A stretch of DNA of 15,397 bases from Bacteroidales bacterium (GCA_003157055.1 PMIG01000352.1:1-15397), one strand, 5' to 3'; counted from the stretch's first letter, positions 1 through 7,753 are shown. Program-made: numbers and translations. Notes: generated by a model from the sequence alone, not told the origin.

Positions 1-636
1 AAGCTGGTACCTGCTATTATTGCAGGGATCATCACCGGGACAATCCTTCAAATCCTGCTATGGTTTTACATTGACCTTCAATGGGGAATAACAAAACTAA
101 GTGCTATATACGGAAGCTTTGCCAGCATACCTCTATTCATTGCTTTGATCCAGACGAGCTGGACATGCGTACTGCTGGGAGCAGAGCTTACATTTGCCAA
201 TCAAAATGTTTACCAATATGAATATGAGGAAGAAGCCCTGGAAATCAGTAATTATTATAAAAGGGCGCTGACGCTGATGATAATGCATATTATTGTCAGG
301 AACTTTGAGATTGGAGAAAAAGCGATAGGCGCTGCAAAAATAAGTAAAATACTGAAGATTCCGGTTCGCCTCTCCCGGGATATTATTGATGATCTTAGCA
401 AAGTCGAACTTGTTTCAGTAATACACGAAAATGATCAGCAGGAAAGATTGTACCAGCCGGCACTCGATATTAATAAACTTACAATTTGTTTTGTATTGTC
501 GCGGCTCGATAAGAGCGGTACTGAACAAAAAACTCTTGCAAAAAACAAGGAATTTGAACGCGTAGTTTCCACCCTTGAGAAATTTGATAAGATAATTGCA
601 AAATCAGATTCAAATATTCTGATTAAGGACATCTGA
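1..636 (+). CDS. YihY/BrkB-family inner membrane protein, C-terminal part (5' truncated by window edge)
   Basis: The frame is open from base 1 and ends at TGA 634-636, so 211 residues of the C-terminus are visible and the true start lies outside the window. The visible part opens with a hydrophobic segment (about residues 2-23). A second follows at about 40-63, carrying the family-typical pattern YGSFASIPLF...W...LLGAEL. This pattern marks the last two membrane helices of YihY/virulence factor BrkB proteins, often misnamed ribonuclease BN. After residue 70 there is a soluble tail of about 140 residues, predicted cytoplasmic, with a winged-helix-like stretch (AAKISKILKIPVRLSRDIIDDL, about 116-137). 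Longer C-terminal tails of this type occur in some Bacteroidota members. The molecular function of the family is not settled. The 3' end converges on the bioG-like gene with a 9-base gap. The family call is confident; the tail fold is inference. Confidence 0.85.
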   Translation, partial: KLVPAIIAGIITGTILQILLWFYIDLQWGITKLSAIYGSFASIPLFIALIQTSWTCVLLGAELTFANQNVYQYEYEEEALEISNYYKRALTLMIMHIIVRNFEIGEKAIGAAKISKILKIPVRLSRDIIDDLSKVELVSVIHENDQQERLYQPALDINKLTICFVLSRLDKSGTEQKTLAKNKEFERVVSTLEKFDKIIAKSDSNILIKDI

Positions 637-649
637 TAAAACCTTTTAT
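636..649. terminator. Weak A/T palindrome between convergent stop codons
   Basis: The bases ATAAAA-CC-TTTTAT form an inverted repeat lying exactly across the two convergent stop codons (TGA ending at 636, and TAA on the minus strand at 648-646). It could act as a small bidirectional terminator hairpin, but the stem is pure A/T and the geometric loop is only two bases. Both its strength and its function are doubtful. Confidence 0.25.
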
Positions 650-1353
650 AAGATGGCTGCAGGAGCACCTTTTCTCTTATGCCGCTCCACGAACCTGATG
701 AAATCAGAGTAAGAATTCCAGTTTGGAAATAGATAATGAGGCAATGAAACTACAATATGTCGTGTCGTTTTCTGCATTTTCCAGTAGCTGTTCATATTCT
801 CTGACGGAAATACCCTGTCAGATTCGCTTGTAACAGCATAATCCCAGTTGAAACCTGGTTCATTCTGTTCCATCATTCGATTATAGAGCCATCTAAGCTC
901 ATCCTGAAGCGATTTGACAGTTCTGTGAGGAATCCTGTCAGCATTCCTTTGATAGGTCTTTTTATCTCCAAACATTCTGATATAGAACTTATCCATGTTC
1001 TTCTCCGAGATATTATTCAGTGTTCCTTCAAAAGTTTTAAGAGGAATTCCGTATTTGTCGTTAACCGGGAATGGCGTTCCGTTTATGGCAATAGCAGTAT
1101 GAGGAACTATACCGGTCTTAGGAAAAAGATATTCAGCAGCCCAGACTCCAAGCGACCAGGCAATAAGTGTGATCTTGCGGTAAGTTTTTGTCTCAGGAAG
1201 CACAAGAGCTTCATCTGCCGAATAGTTATAGAAAAGGATAAAATCAAAAGCATCGTTGCAGAATGGTGCAAAGAAATTCTCATCAGTTCCCCAGCCCCCG
1301 TACAGCATAACCAGCTGATCATTTTCTTCTCTTCGTCGGATATATGTCTTCAT
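646..1353 (-). CDS. bioG: BioG-like pimeloyl-[acyl-carrier protein] methyl ester esterase (DUF452)
   Basis: This 235-residue alpha/beta hydrolase matches the BioG/DUF452 family in length and motifs. BioG removes the methyl ester from pimeloyl-ACP methyl ester, ending the BioC-BioG route to the pimelate part of biotin in the cytoplasm. Visible features are the early strand with LYGGWGTDE (residues 17-25), where GWG is the family oxyanion region; the nucleophile elbow AWSLGVWAA with Ser67; a late Asp179 in ESDRVFP; and His206 in SLPHYLFPNW. Together these give a complete Ser-Asp-His triad. The ATG at 1353 gives the usual short N-terminus before the first strand. No other bio gene is seen in the window: the downstream neighbour is convergent, and upstream there are only short open frames, so bioG appears to stand alone. 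No Shine-Dalgarno site is visible, as is common in Bacteroidota. Confidence 0.82.
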   Translation of the reverse strand: MKTYIRRREENDQLVMLYGGWGTDENFFAPFCNDAFDFILFYNYSADEALVLPETKTYRKITLIAWSLGVWAAEYLFPKTGIVPHTAIAINGTPFPVNDKYGIPLKTFEGTLNNISEKNMDKFYIRMFGDKKTYQRNADRIPHRTVKSLQDELRWLYNRMMEQNEPGFNWDYAVTSESDRVFPSENMNSYWKMQKTTRHIVVSLPHYLFPNWNSYSDFIRFVERHKRKGAPAAIL

Positions 1354-1895
1354 TATCAGTTATCCGGGTGTTCAAGCTCTTTGTCCAAAAATTTTGACAG
1401 GTAAAGATAATTCAATTATTTATTCTTTATTTATTGATAGTGAGGTGGATTCCAGGTCCGATAAACTGATACAAAAAAATAAGAGGAGAAAGGGCAGAAG
1501 TAAAAATCAGGGAGCGGGTCTTATTTGATAATTCCCGTGTCTACTGTCTGATAAAAGGATGGAACCATGGAAAGCTGGCGCTGTTCCTCAGGTCCCGATG
1601 TGAAAGTCAATGTCTGCAATACAATCCTGTTGATTCTCACTCCTTACCCTTGCTCATCTCCTCTTATACCAATAGCATGAGCTGATAACAAATTTACACA
1701 ATAAATCTTATATGTCAAATTTTTTTGATAAAAAACAATGCCTTATATATTGCCGGAACGAAATAATTGATGCATTTTAATTCAATTTTTTTAGTTGATT
1801 GTATTCATAAGTCATTAAATAATATATGATAACGCTTTCTCAGCAATTGAGAAAAATATTGTTTAAATTTGAACATGTGAGATATAATCAATGCT
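1354..1895. other. Gene-poor interval between bioG and the AraC-type regulator
   Basis: About 540 bases without a convincing complete gene. The part next to bioG has two short minus-strand open stretches (about 1362-1416 and 1521-1640) that read like protein but have no good start or known match. The right half (about 1680-1895) is very AT-rich and should hold the promoter of the AraC-family gene. A TAAATTTG box matching the Bacteroidota -7 consensus lies at 1864-1871, but the only nearby TTG (1847-1849) is 14 rather than about 19 bases upstream, so the promoter assignment is weak. Confidence 0.5.
1521..1640 (-). pseudogene. Short protein-like open frame, possible gene remnant
   Basis: Reading from GTG 1640-1638 to TAA 1523-1521 gives 39 codons with natural-looking composition, including FTSGPEEQRQLSMVPSFYQ. 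An in-frame TAA (1646-1644) lies just upstream, so the frame cannot extend further. A second short stretch on the same strand (about 1416-1362, ending KFLDKELEHPDN and then a stop) lies just before bioG. These could be pieces of a decayed gene upstream of bioG, a genuine small protein, or chance. No family is recognised. Confidence 0.2.
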
Positions 1896-2744
1896 ATGGT
1901 AGCTGAACTTGAAAGAATTTCATATAGCGATGGCGGGGGATTCACTGCCGATTATATTTCTGATATAAGCGGTATCTGGCATTTCCATCCTGAATATGAA
2001 CTTGTACTCAATATTAAAAGCAATGGAACAAGGATTATTGGTGACAGTGTTGAGTTATTCGACCATATGGATATGGTGTTGATTGCCGGGAATATCCCTC
2101 ATTCATGGAATTATTATATGAGTGATAAAGTCCTGCCTGAAAAACATGGAATAATGGTTCATTTCAAGCAATCTTCACTGGGCTATGACTTCCTTTCTCA
2201 GCATGAGATGCATAATGTGAGGGAACTGCTTGACCAGGCCGAAAGGGGATTAGGCTTTTCGGTCGAAGATGCAAAACTGGCACACAAGTATCTGGCTGAT
2301 ATGGTCAGCAATAATGGCATTGATAAAATGATTGATTTTTTCAATGTCATAAGTATAATGTGCAACGCTTCAAAGAAAGTTTTTCTCTGCTCTGAAAACT
2401 ATAAGCAGGCTTATGACGAAAGAGGAAACAAGACTATGGCCGATGTTTATACATATATCAGAGAAAACTATTTTAAACCAATATCGCTAGAAAGCATCTC
2501 TAAAATTGCACACATGACACCTGTTACTTTTAGCAGGTATTTCAAGAAGAACTGCGGAGCCGGATTTGTTGAATATTTAAACCGTGTGCGGACAAATAAA
2601 GCCTGCTACCTTCTTCGGGAAACTGACTACCAGGTTCATGATATTGCAATTGAGTGCGGTTTTGCAAGCATCTCAAATTTTAACAAGCAATTCCGTAAAA
2701 CAGAAGGTATCTCTCCAAGGGATTACAGGGCGCAGTTTAACTAA
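1896..2744 (+). CDS. AraC-family transcriptional regulator with N-terminal cupin
   Basis: This 282-residue DNA-binding regulator has a sensor domain followed by an AraC/XylS double helix-turn-helix. The N-terminal part (about 25-95) is cupin-like, with the histidine-bearing pattern IWHFHPEYELVLNI (His29, His31) and a second strand pair around IAGNIPHSWNY (His69). The C-terminal part (about 182-282) has both HTH units: ISLESISKIAHMTPVTFSRYFKK and DIAIECGFASISNFNKQFRK, the latter close to the family signature, ending ISPRDYRAQF. ATG 1896 is the first possible start in frame because a TGA lies at 1878-1880. The gene sits 42 bases upstream of the first aconitase-like gene on the same strand, with no terminator between, so it probably controls or is co-transcribed with that pair. 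Its ligand is unknown; a carboxylic acid substrate of the downstream enzymes is an inference. Confidence 0.92.
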   Translation: MVAELERISYSDGGGFTADYISDISGIWHFHPEYELVLNIKSNGTRIIGDSVELFDHMDMVLIAGNIPHSWNYYMSDKVLPEKHGIMVHFKQSSLGYDFLSQHEMHNVRELLDQAERGLGFSVEDAKLAHKYLADMVSNNGIDKMIDFFNVISIMCNASKKVFLCSENYKQAYDERGNKTMADVYTYIRENYFKPISLESISKIAHMTPVTFSRYFKKNCGAGFVEYLNRVRTNKACYLLRETDYQVHDIAIECGFASISNFNKQFRKTEGISPRDYRAQFN

Positions 2745-2786
2745 TCACCTGTCTCTTTTTCTTAACTCCATTAATACCAGGATAAA

Positions 2787-4601
2787 ATGGCAATGACATT
2801 GCTCGAGAAAATACTTGCAGCACATTCAAAATTCAGCTCAGTAACCCCGGGGCAGATAATTGATATTGAAATTGATATAAGGGCTGCAAGAGATTTTGGC
2901 GGTGCTAACGTTGTAAAAAACCTCAACGATTTTGGATTATCCCTGAACGACCCTGAGAAAACCCTCTTCACATTTGACTGCAACCCTACCGGGTCAGATC
3001 AGAAATACGCTGTAAACCAGCATATTTGCAGGCTCTTTGCGCGTGAAAACGGGATTAAAATATATGATATAGATGCAGGTATCGGTACACATCTGCTTAT
3101 TGACGAAGGCTACGTCTTCCCAGGATCAACAGCTGTTTCAACTGACTCGCATGCCAATATCCTGGGGGCAATTGGAGCTTTCGGACAAGGGATGGGCGAC
3201 TTGGATATTACCGCTGCATGGCATGAAGGAAAGCTCTGGTTTAAAGTACCACCTTCAGCCCTCATAAACTTAAAAGGCGATATTCCGGAAAATGTCTCAT
3301 CAAAGGATATTATCCTCAACCTTCTTAAAATTTTCGGCGCAAGCTCACTTTTGGGCTATTCTATTGAACTATCCGGAAAATGCCTTGGAAATATGACCCT
3401 GGATGACAGGATGACTATTTCCTCGATGGCTACAGAAATAGGTGCAATAATCATCATTATTCCCCCCTCCGCAGAAATAATTGAATATTGCAGACAAAAG
3501 GCAGGAAAGGATTTTGTACCAGTTTATGCGGATAAGGATGCTATTTATGAAAAGACCTTTGACATTGATATTTCAGAGTTTGTCCGAATGGTATCACGTC
3601 CGGGAGAACCTCATGATGCTGTTGAAGTCACTGAGGTAGAAGGACAGAAGATTGATTCAGCCTTTGTTGGAAGCTGTACAAACGGAAGGATGAGCGACAT
3701 GAGGAAGACTGCCGCTATTCTTAAAGATCGGAAAGTTGCACCGGGTGTAATTCTTAAGATAGTTCCGGCAACTGACAGGATATGGAAAGAGTGTCTTGAT
3801 GAAGGCCTGATAAAAATTTTCAAGAATGCTGGAGCACTGGTATCAAACGCCGGATGTGCGGGCTGTGCAGCTGGTCAGGTGGGACAGAATGGCATTGGTG
3901 AAGTCACGATCAGCACAGGAAACAGGAATTTTCCGGGGAAACAGGGCAAAGGAAGCGTATTCCTTGCTTCTCCTGAAATAGTCGCTGCCTCTGCCATAGC
4001 AGGTTATATAACCACAGATGATAAGATCCCTGCAGCTCCTTCAATCTTTTCTATGAACAGAAAAACAAAAAACACTAAGGGCAAGGGGGCTGTTCATAAA
4101 CAGGAAGTATCCAGATCCTTTTTGCTTGAAGGGAGAATCTGGATAATTCAGAAAGACAATATTGATACAGATATGATATTCCATAACAGGTATCTTGCCA
4201 TTACCGATTTAAAGGAGATGGGACAATATACATTCAACAACCTCATTGGACATGAAGGTTTTGCAAGTAAAGTTAAACCCGGTGATTTTGTTATTGCAGG
4301 AAAAAATTTTGGCAGCGGAAGTTCAAGACAACAGGCCGTAGATTGTTTTACTTCGCTTGGAATAAGTGGAATAATAGCTGAATCATTTGGTGCCATTTAT
4401 GAAAGAAACGCCATAAATGCTGCTTTACCGATTATAAAATGCAAATCAATTACTGATCTTGGAGCTGCAGAGGGAGACAAGATCAGAATAAATCTGAGAA
4501 CCGGAGAGATTATAAACCTGGCCAATGGCAAGAGCACTATGGCCGAACCATTTTCAGAAGTTCAATTTGAAATATATATGAAAGGAAGCCTTCTCGGCTG
4601 A
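2787..4601 (+). CDS. Fused LeuC-LeuD-type aconitase-superfamily hydro-lyase with altered active-site residues
   Basis: This 604-residue protein joins a large-subunit-like region (about 1-412) to a swivelling small-subunit-like domain (about 447-604), which are separate LeuC and LeuD chains in most 3-isopropylmalate dehydratases. The 4Fe-4S ligands are all present: Cys297 in GSCTNGR, and Cys357 and Cys360 in GCAGC. Also kept are His102, Asp120-Ser121-His122, Glu217, Asn379-Arg380 and Ser512-Ser513-Arg514 (GSGSSRQQA). Two positions deviate. The near-invariant Asp-His pair reads Asp64-Cys65 (TFDCNPT), and the arginine of the NRNFxGRxG motif is Lys385. The upstream THD-type motif is also replaced (IEIDIRAARDF, about 27-37). 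It probably performs, or once performed, a stereospecific hydration/dehydration of a hydroxy-polycarboxylate, substrate unknown. The start MAMT matches the usual short N-terminus. It is followed 27 bases later by a canonical paralogue, probably in one operon. Confidence 0.88.
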   Translation: MAMTLLEKILAAHSKFSSVTPGQIIDIEIDIRAARDFGGANVVKNLNDFGLSLNDPEKTLFTFDCNPTGSDQKYAVNQHICRLFARENGIKIYDIDAGIGTHLLIDEGYVFPGSTAVSTDSHANILGAIGAFGQGMGDLDITAAWHEGKLWFKVPPSALINLKGDIPENVSSKDIILNLLKIFGASSLLGYSIELSGKCLGNMTLDDRMTISSMATEIGAIIIIIPPSAEIIEYCRQKAGKDFVPVYADKDAIYEKTFDIDISEFVRMVSRPGEPHDAVEVTEVEGQKIDSAFVGSCTNGRMSDMRKTAAILKDRKVAPGVILKIVPATDRIWKECLDEGLIKIFKNAGALVSNAGCAGCAAGQVGQNGIGEVTISTGNRNFPGKQGKGSVFLASPEIVAASAIAGYITTDDKIPAAPSIFSMNRKTKNTKGKGAVHKQEVSRSFLLEGRIWIIQKDNIDTDMIFHNRYLAITDLKEMGQYTFNNLIGHEGFASKVKPGDFVIAGKNFGSGSSRQQAVDCFTSLGISGIIAESFGAIYERNAINAALPIIKCKSITDLGAAEGDKIRINLRTGEIINLANGKSTMAEPFSEVQFEIYMKGSLLG

Positions 4602-4628
4602 AATATAAGTTAGCTAAATATTCCGTGT

Positions 4629-6404
4629 ATGAATGCAATGACATTTGCAGAAAAGATATTCAAAGCCCCTTGCGGAGCAATCGTCTTTGCCAGGCCTGAT
4701 CTGGTGCTTACACACGACAATACATCAAGCATTTTCAATACCTTCAGGAAAATGGGTGGTGAGAATGTCGCTGATCCCGGTCAGTTGATGGTAGTGCTCG
4801 ACCATAACGCACCACCGGCAGACGCAAAACTGGCAACTCAATATCAGGATATAAGGGATATTGTCACTCGGCAGGGAATCAGCAGGTTTTATGACTCAGG
4901 CAAAGGGATATGCCACCAGATGATGGCAGAACATGCAAGACCAGGCATGCTGATTGTGGGTAGCGACAGCCATACTTCAACTGCAGGCGCTTTTAATGCC
5001 CTTGCCGCAGGGATTGACCGTACCGAGGCGGCAGGTATATGGAAAAGAGGAGAGACATGGTTTATGGTACCTTCATCCATGAAAATAACCCTCAATGGGA
5101 AACTGAAGGAATCTGTTTCCGCAAAAGACCTGGCTCTTTGGATAATTGGAATGATTGGCTCAGATGGCGCAAATTACATGTCAATAGAATTCCATGGTCC
5201 TGGTGTTAATAATTTAACAATCTCTGACCGGATGACTGTAGCCAACCTTGCATCAGAAATGGGGGCCAAAAATGCAGTGTTCCCTTGCGACAAGGTCCTT
5301 AACGATTTTCTCGGAGTAAAGTCTTCTGGAATCTGGGCTGACAATGGTGCAGAATATGCAAGAGAGATAGCAATAAATATGAGTGACATTTTCCCCGTTG
5401 TTTCGTCACCGCATAATGTTGATAATGTGAAATCGGTACATGATGCAGCGGGGACAATAGTTCATGAGGGACTTATCGGAACCTGCACAAATGGCCGTAT
5501 TGAGGATCTCAGGATTGCGGAAAAAATTTTAAAAGGAAAGAAGATAAAGGCTGGTTTTCAACTTAACGTAATTCCTGCATCACGTAAGATTTACCTTGAA
5601 GCAATAGAAGAAGGGATTATTTCCGCTATCGTAGAAGCTGGGGCAAACATACTTACTCCTTCCTGTGGTCCATGCCTGGGAACTGGTCAGGGAATTCCTG
5701 CATCAGGTCATACAGTCATTTCCACAGCTAACAGAAATTTTCTTGGGAGGATGGGAAACAAGGAAGCGCAGATTTATCTCGCATCACCTGCTACAGTTGC
5801 CGTATCGGCACTTTCAGGCGTCATTACTGATCCACGAAAAGAACCAGGGAACGAAAAGTTTCCATATTCAGCTCCGCAGAGCATCACGTGTATGATCAGG
5901 GAGGGGGAAAACAGAAAGAATGGCAATGTTTGGAACTATTCTGATGTCGATAACTTCAATACCGATCAGATGTTTGCCGGAAAACATACCTATAATATAT
6001 TAAGCTCGGATCCTGCATCCATCCTTCCTTTGTTATTTGCTGACTTCGACCCTTCTTTCAGTAAAAATGTTACGCAGGGTGATATAATAGTTGCAGGCGA
6101 TAATTTCGGATGCGGAAGCTCCAGGGAGCATCCATCGGTTGGACTTGCTTATACAGGTATAAAAGCAATTCTTGTAAAATCAGTTAACAGGATATTCTAC
6201 AGGTCGGCAATTAACCAGGGTCTTGTTCTGATAGTGCAAAAACATGCTGTTGAAGCTTTCAGAGCAGGCGATAATGTAGAAATATCTTTCGGAAGCGGTG
6301 AAATTACAATCGGTACCGTTAAATTCAGTTTTGAACCCTTGCCCTCCAGATTAATGGAAATAATTGACAAGAAAGGCCTCGTCAATTACATGAAATCAGT
6401 CTGA
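4629..6404 (+). CDS. Fused LeuC-LeuD-type aconitase/isopropylmalate dehydratase-family protein, canonical active site
   Basis: This 591-residue protein is the second member of the pair, with the same large-small fused plan (large part about 1-402, small domain about 432-591). Here the whole catalytic set is canonical: His29-Asp30 in LTHDNTS, Asp58-His59 in VVLDHNAPP, His96 in GICHQ, Asp113-Ser114-His115 (GSDSHT), Glu210, Cys286 in GTCTNGR, Cys346 and Cys349 in SCGPC, Asn368-Arg369 and Arg374 in NRNFLGRMG, and Ser497-Ser498-Arg499 in GCGSSREHP. It should therefore be an active 4Fe-4S hydro-lyase acting on a 2- or 3-hydroxy di- or tricarboxylate. The substrate cannot be read from the sequence, and no leucine, citrate or homocitrate pathway genes adjoin it. 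The MNAMT start lies 27 bases after the stop of the previous gene. No terminator is seen before the tRNA promoter downstream. Confidence 0.9.
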   Translation: MNAMTFAEKIFKAPCGAIVFARPDLVLTHDNTSSIFNTFRKMGGENVADPGQLMVVLDHNAPPADAKLATQYQDIRDIVTRQGISRFYDSGKGICHQMMAEHARPGMLIVGSDSHTSTAGAFNALAAGIDRTEAAGIWKRGETWFMVPSSMKITLNGKLKESVSAKDLALWIIGMIGSDGANYMSIEFHGPGVNNLTISDRMTVANLASEMGAKNAVFPCDKVLNDFLGVKSSGIWADNGAEYAREIAINMSDIFPVVSSPHNVDNVKSVHDAAGTIVHEGLIGTCTNGRIEDLRIAEKILKGKKIKAGFQLNVIPASRKIYLEAIEEGIISAIVEAGANILTPSCGPCLGTGQGIPASGHTVISTANRNFLGRMGNKEAQIYLASPATVAVSALSGVITDPRKEPGNEKFPYSAPQSITCMIREGENRKNGNVWNYSDVDNFNTDQMFAGKHTYNILSSDPASILPLLFADFDPSFSKNVTQGDIIVAGDNFGCGSSREHPSVGLAYTGIKAILVKSVNRIFYRSAINQGLVLIVQKHAVEAFRAGDNVEISFGSGEITIGTVKFSFEPLPSRLMEIIDKKGLVNYMKSV

Positions 6405-6456
6405 AATCAGAGATTCACAAAACCTTTGTTGTAACAATCTGTATTGCATTTTCAGG

Positions 6457-6486
6457 TTGCATTAATTGAAAAAAAATGTATTTTTG
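6457..6486 (+). promoter_or_regulatory. Bacteroidota-type promoter for the tRNA-Arg gene
   Basis: TTG at 6457-6459, a 19-base spacer and TATTTTTG at 6479-6486 match the primary Bacteroidota promoter pattern TTG-N19-TAnnTTTG exactly. Transcription would start around 6493-6496, a few bases before the mature tRNA 5' end at 6499. Confidence 0.75.
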
Positions 6487-6498
6487 CACCCGTAAAAT

Positions 6499-6572
6499 GG
6501 TTCCGTAGCTCAGTTGGATAGAGCAACAGCCTTCTAAGCTGTGGGTCGCGCGTTCGAGCCGCGCCGGAATCA
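6499..6572 (+). tRNA. tRNA-Arg (anticodon UCU)
   Basis: A full cloverleaf can be folded by eye. The acceptor GGTTCCG (6499-6505) pairs with CGGAATC (6565-6571) with one G-U, and the discriminator is A6572. The D arm contains AGCTCAGTTGGATAGAGC. The anticodon stem ACAGC/GCTGT (6526-6530/6538-6542) encloses the loop CTTCTAA with anticodon TCT at 6533-6535. The T arm is GCGCG-TTCGAGC-CGCGC (6548-6564). It decodes AGA. The 3' CCA is not encoded (CA follows the discriminator), so it must be added by CCA transferase. It stands alone rather than in a tRNA cluster. Confidence 0.96.
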
Positions 6573-6573
6573 C

Positions 6574-6601
6574 AAAGGGCAGCTCTTAAAGGCTGCCTTT
6601 T
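6574..6601 (+). terminator. Rho-independent terminator of the tRNA gene
   Basis: GGCAGC (6578-6583) pairs with GCTGCC (6592-6597) around an 8-base loop, followed by TTTT (6598-6601). A-rich bases upstream (6574-6576) can extend the stem through the T run past one bulged G. It lies directly behind the tRNA and fits tRNA termination. Confidence 0.75.
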
Positions 6602-6604
6602 AAG

Positions 6605-6731
6605 TTAAAAGTCAAAAGGTAAAAGTATAACCAGCCCGATGAGAATGCGAAGCATGGGGAAGTTAGAACCAAGGAGCAAAGCTACAAGCTCGTGAACGGG
6701 ATGTGAAATATCTGTGCAATTCAGAATATTT
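6605..6731 (+). other. Structured, repeat-like spacer after the tRNA
   Basis: The stretch begins with a degenerate A-rich repeat (TTAAAAGTC, AAAAGG, TAAAAGT at about 6605-6627). It continues with a segment that could fold as a branched RNA. CCCG (6635-6638) can pair with CGGG (6697-6700), enclosing the hairpin ATGC-GAA-GCAT (6645-6655) and the hairpin GAGC...GCTC (6674-6691). A further hairpin follows: AAATAT-CTG (6706-6714) with CAG-A-ATATTT (6722-6731). No coding frame is convincing. It may be a dispersed intergenic repeat or an RNA element; neither is proven. Confidence 0.35.
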
Positions 6732-6856
6732 CTCTAATTTTAATCAGCATATTACTCTGACTTTTTTAAAGGGAAAAGCATCGGGTTTAGTTTCCAATCG
6801 ATAGAATCATTCTTCTATGAATAAGGAATATAATTCAAGGTAAAGAAAGATATACT

Positions 6857-7753
6857 ATGACTTTAGGTGAAGAAGAACTCAATAGGGATGAAGCTGTAAA
6901 ATCGTTTGTGAATAAGCTAAAAGAAAAGTCTGCTGATGAGCTTTCTGATATAATTATCAGGTATATCGATTATTCTCCTGAAACAGTGGAGGCTGCATTG
7001 TTTCTGATGGTTGAGAAAGGCCTCATTTCATACGATTTAAAGGAGCTGCTGTTAAATCAGATCAGATCAAATTTTACTGATCATAATAAGCGGTATAAAC
7101 AAAATAAATGGGAAATCAACAATGCATTTGTACAATATGTTTCAAAATACACGGATGATGAAATTTATAGTTTCATTGAAGATCCCAAGGGTATTGTAAT
7201 AGATGTTTATCATTCGATTCTGGTGACGGCAAAGGAGAGGGGTCTGATCTCAATTAATGGGTTCGCGGAATATTATAATGGAGCAAAAGCAGTCCCGAAG
7301 ACCCGTTATGAGATAAGACGTGAGGTATACAACGATATTTTTGAAGAACCCTTTATAGAAAAAGAAGTCGTTACAGACACTGAAGCAGAATCTGAAATTA
7401 ATAAATATTGGAAGTGTCCTGCATGCAATCAACTGGTTAGAATGGAATTAAAGGTTTGTCTGAATTGTAATACAAAGATCCCCGAGGCTATTGTGCATCC
7501 TTCTAAAGGAGAGGTTATCCGGCAAATTAAAATCAAGAAATCCTATAACCCCGTCAGAACAGGATTAATCATAACCGGGTTCGGAATAGTAGCTGTTCTG
7601 CTCGCTTTCTCGCTTGGGTTTTCCTTTGATGATTTCTGGAGTGTCTATTGTACTGATTTTGTAGTTGGGATTATGGGTATACTTGGAGGAGTGGTATTTG
7701 TTATTTACGGCCTCTTTTTTTATTCAAAAGAGAAACACGACAAGTCAGAATAG
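6857..7753 (+). CDS. Uncharacterised membrane protein with duplicated helical domain, zinc ribbon and two TM segments
   Basis: No named family is recognised for this 298-residue protein. The N-terminal half holds two similar units, about residues 24-58 and 98-132. Each starts with a (S/T)xDE(L/I) turn, continues with two amphipathic helices, and ends in VEKGLIS or KERGLIS, so an internal duplication is likely. A C4 zinc ribbon follows (Cys187, Cys190, Cys201, Cys204: CPAC...CLNC). Two hydrophobic segments lie at about 234-254 and 266-289, and the tail is short and charged. There is no signal peptide, so the repeats and ribbon probably face the cytoplasm. ATG 6857 is accepted because the acidic N-terminus starts cleanly there. 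The gene has its own approximately 250-base upstream spacer and converges on the FISUMP gene. A protein-protein interaction or sensing role is only a guess. Confidence 0.75.
   Translation: MTLGEEELNRDEAVKSFVNKLKEKSADELSDIIIRYIDYSPETVEAALFLMVEKGLISYDLKELLLNQIRSNFTDHNKRYKQNKWEINNAFVQYVSKYTDDEIYSFIEDPKGIVIDVYHSILVTAKERGLISINGFAEYYNGAKAVPKTRYEIRREVYNDIFEEPFIEKEVVTDTEAESEINKYWKCPACNQLVRMELKVCLNCNTKIPEAIVHPSKGEVIRQIKIKKSYNPVRTGLIITGFGIVAVLLAFSLGFSFDDFWSVYCTDFVVGIMGILGGVVFVIYGLFFYSKEKHDKSE

Noticed and set aside
925..1404. 159-codon open frame antisense to bioG
   Set aside because: It lies almost wholly opposite a gene with a full catalytic triad, and its translation shows no domain; it is a shadow frame.
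1864..1871. TAAATTTG box as the firm promoter of the AraC-type gene
   Set aside because: The nearest TTG is only 14 bases upstream rather than about 19, and such boxes are common by chance in AT-rich DNA.
2787..6404. Leucine biosynthesis operon (leuCD)
   Set aside because: No leuA or leuB is present, there are two divergent fused copies, and one has altered active-site residues, so a leuCD label would overstate what is visible.
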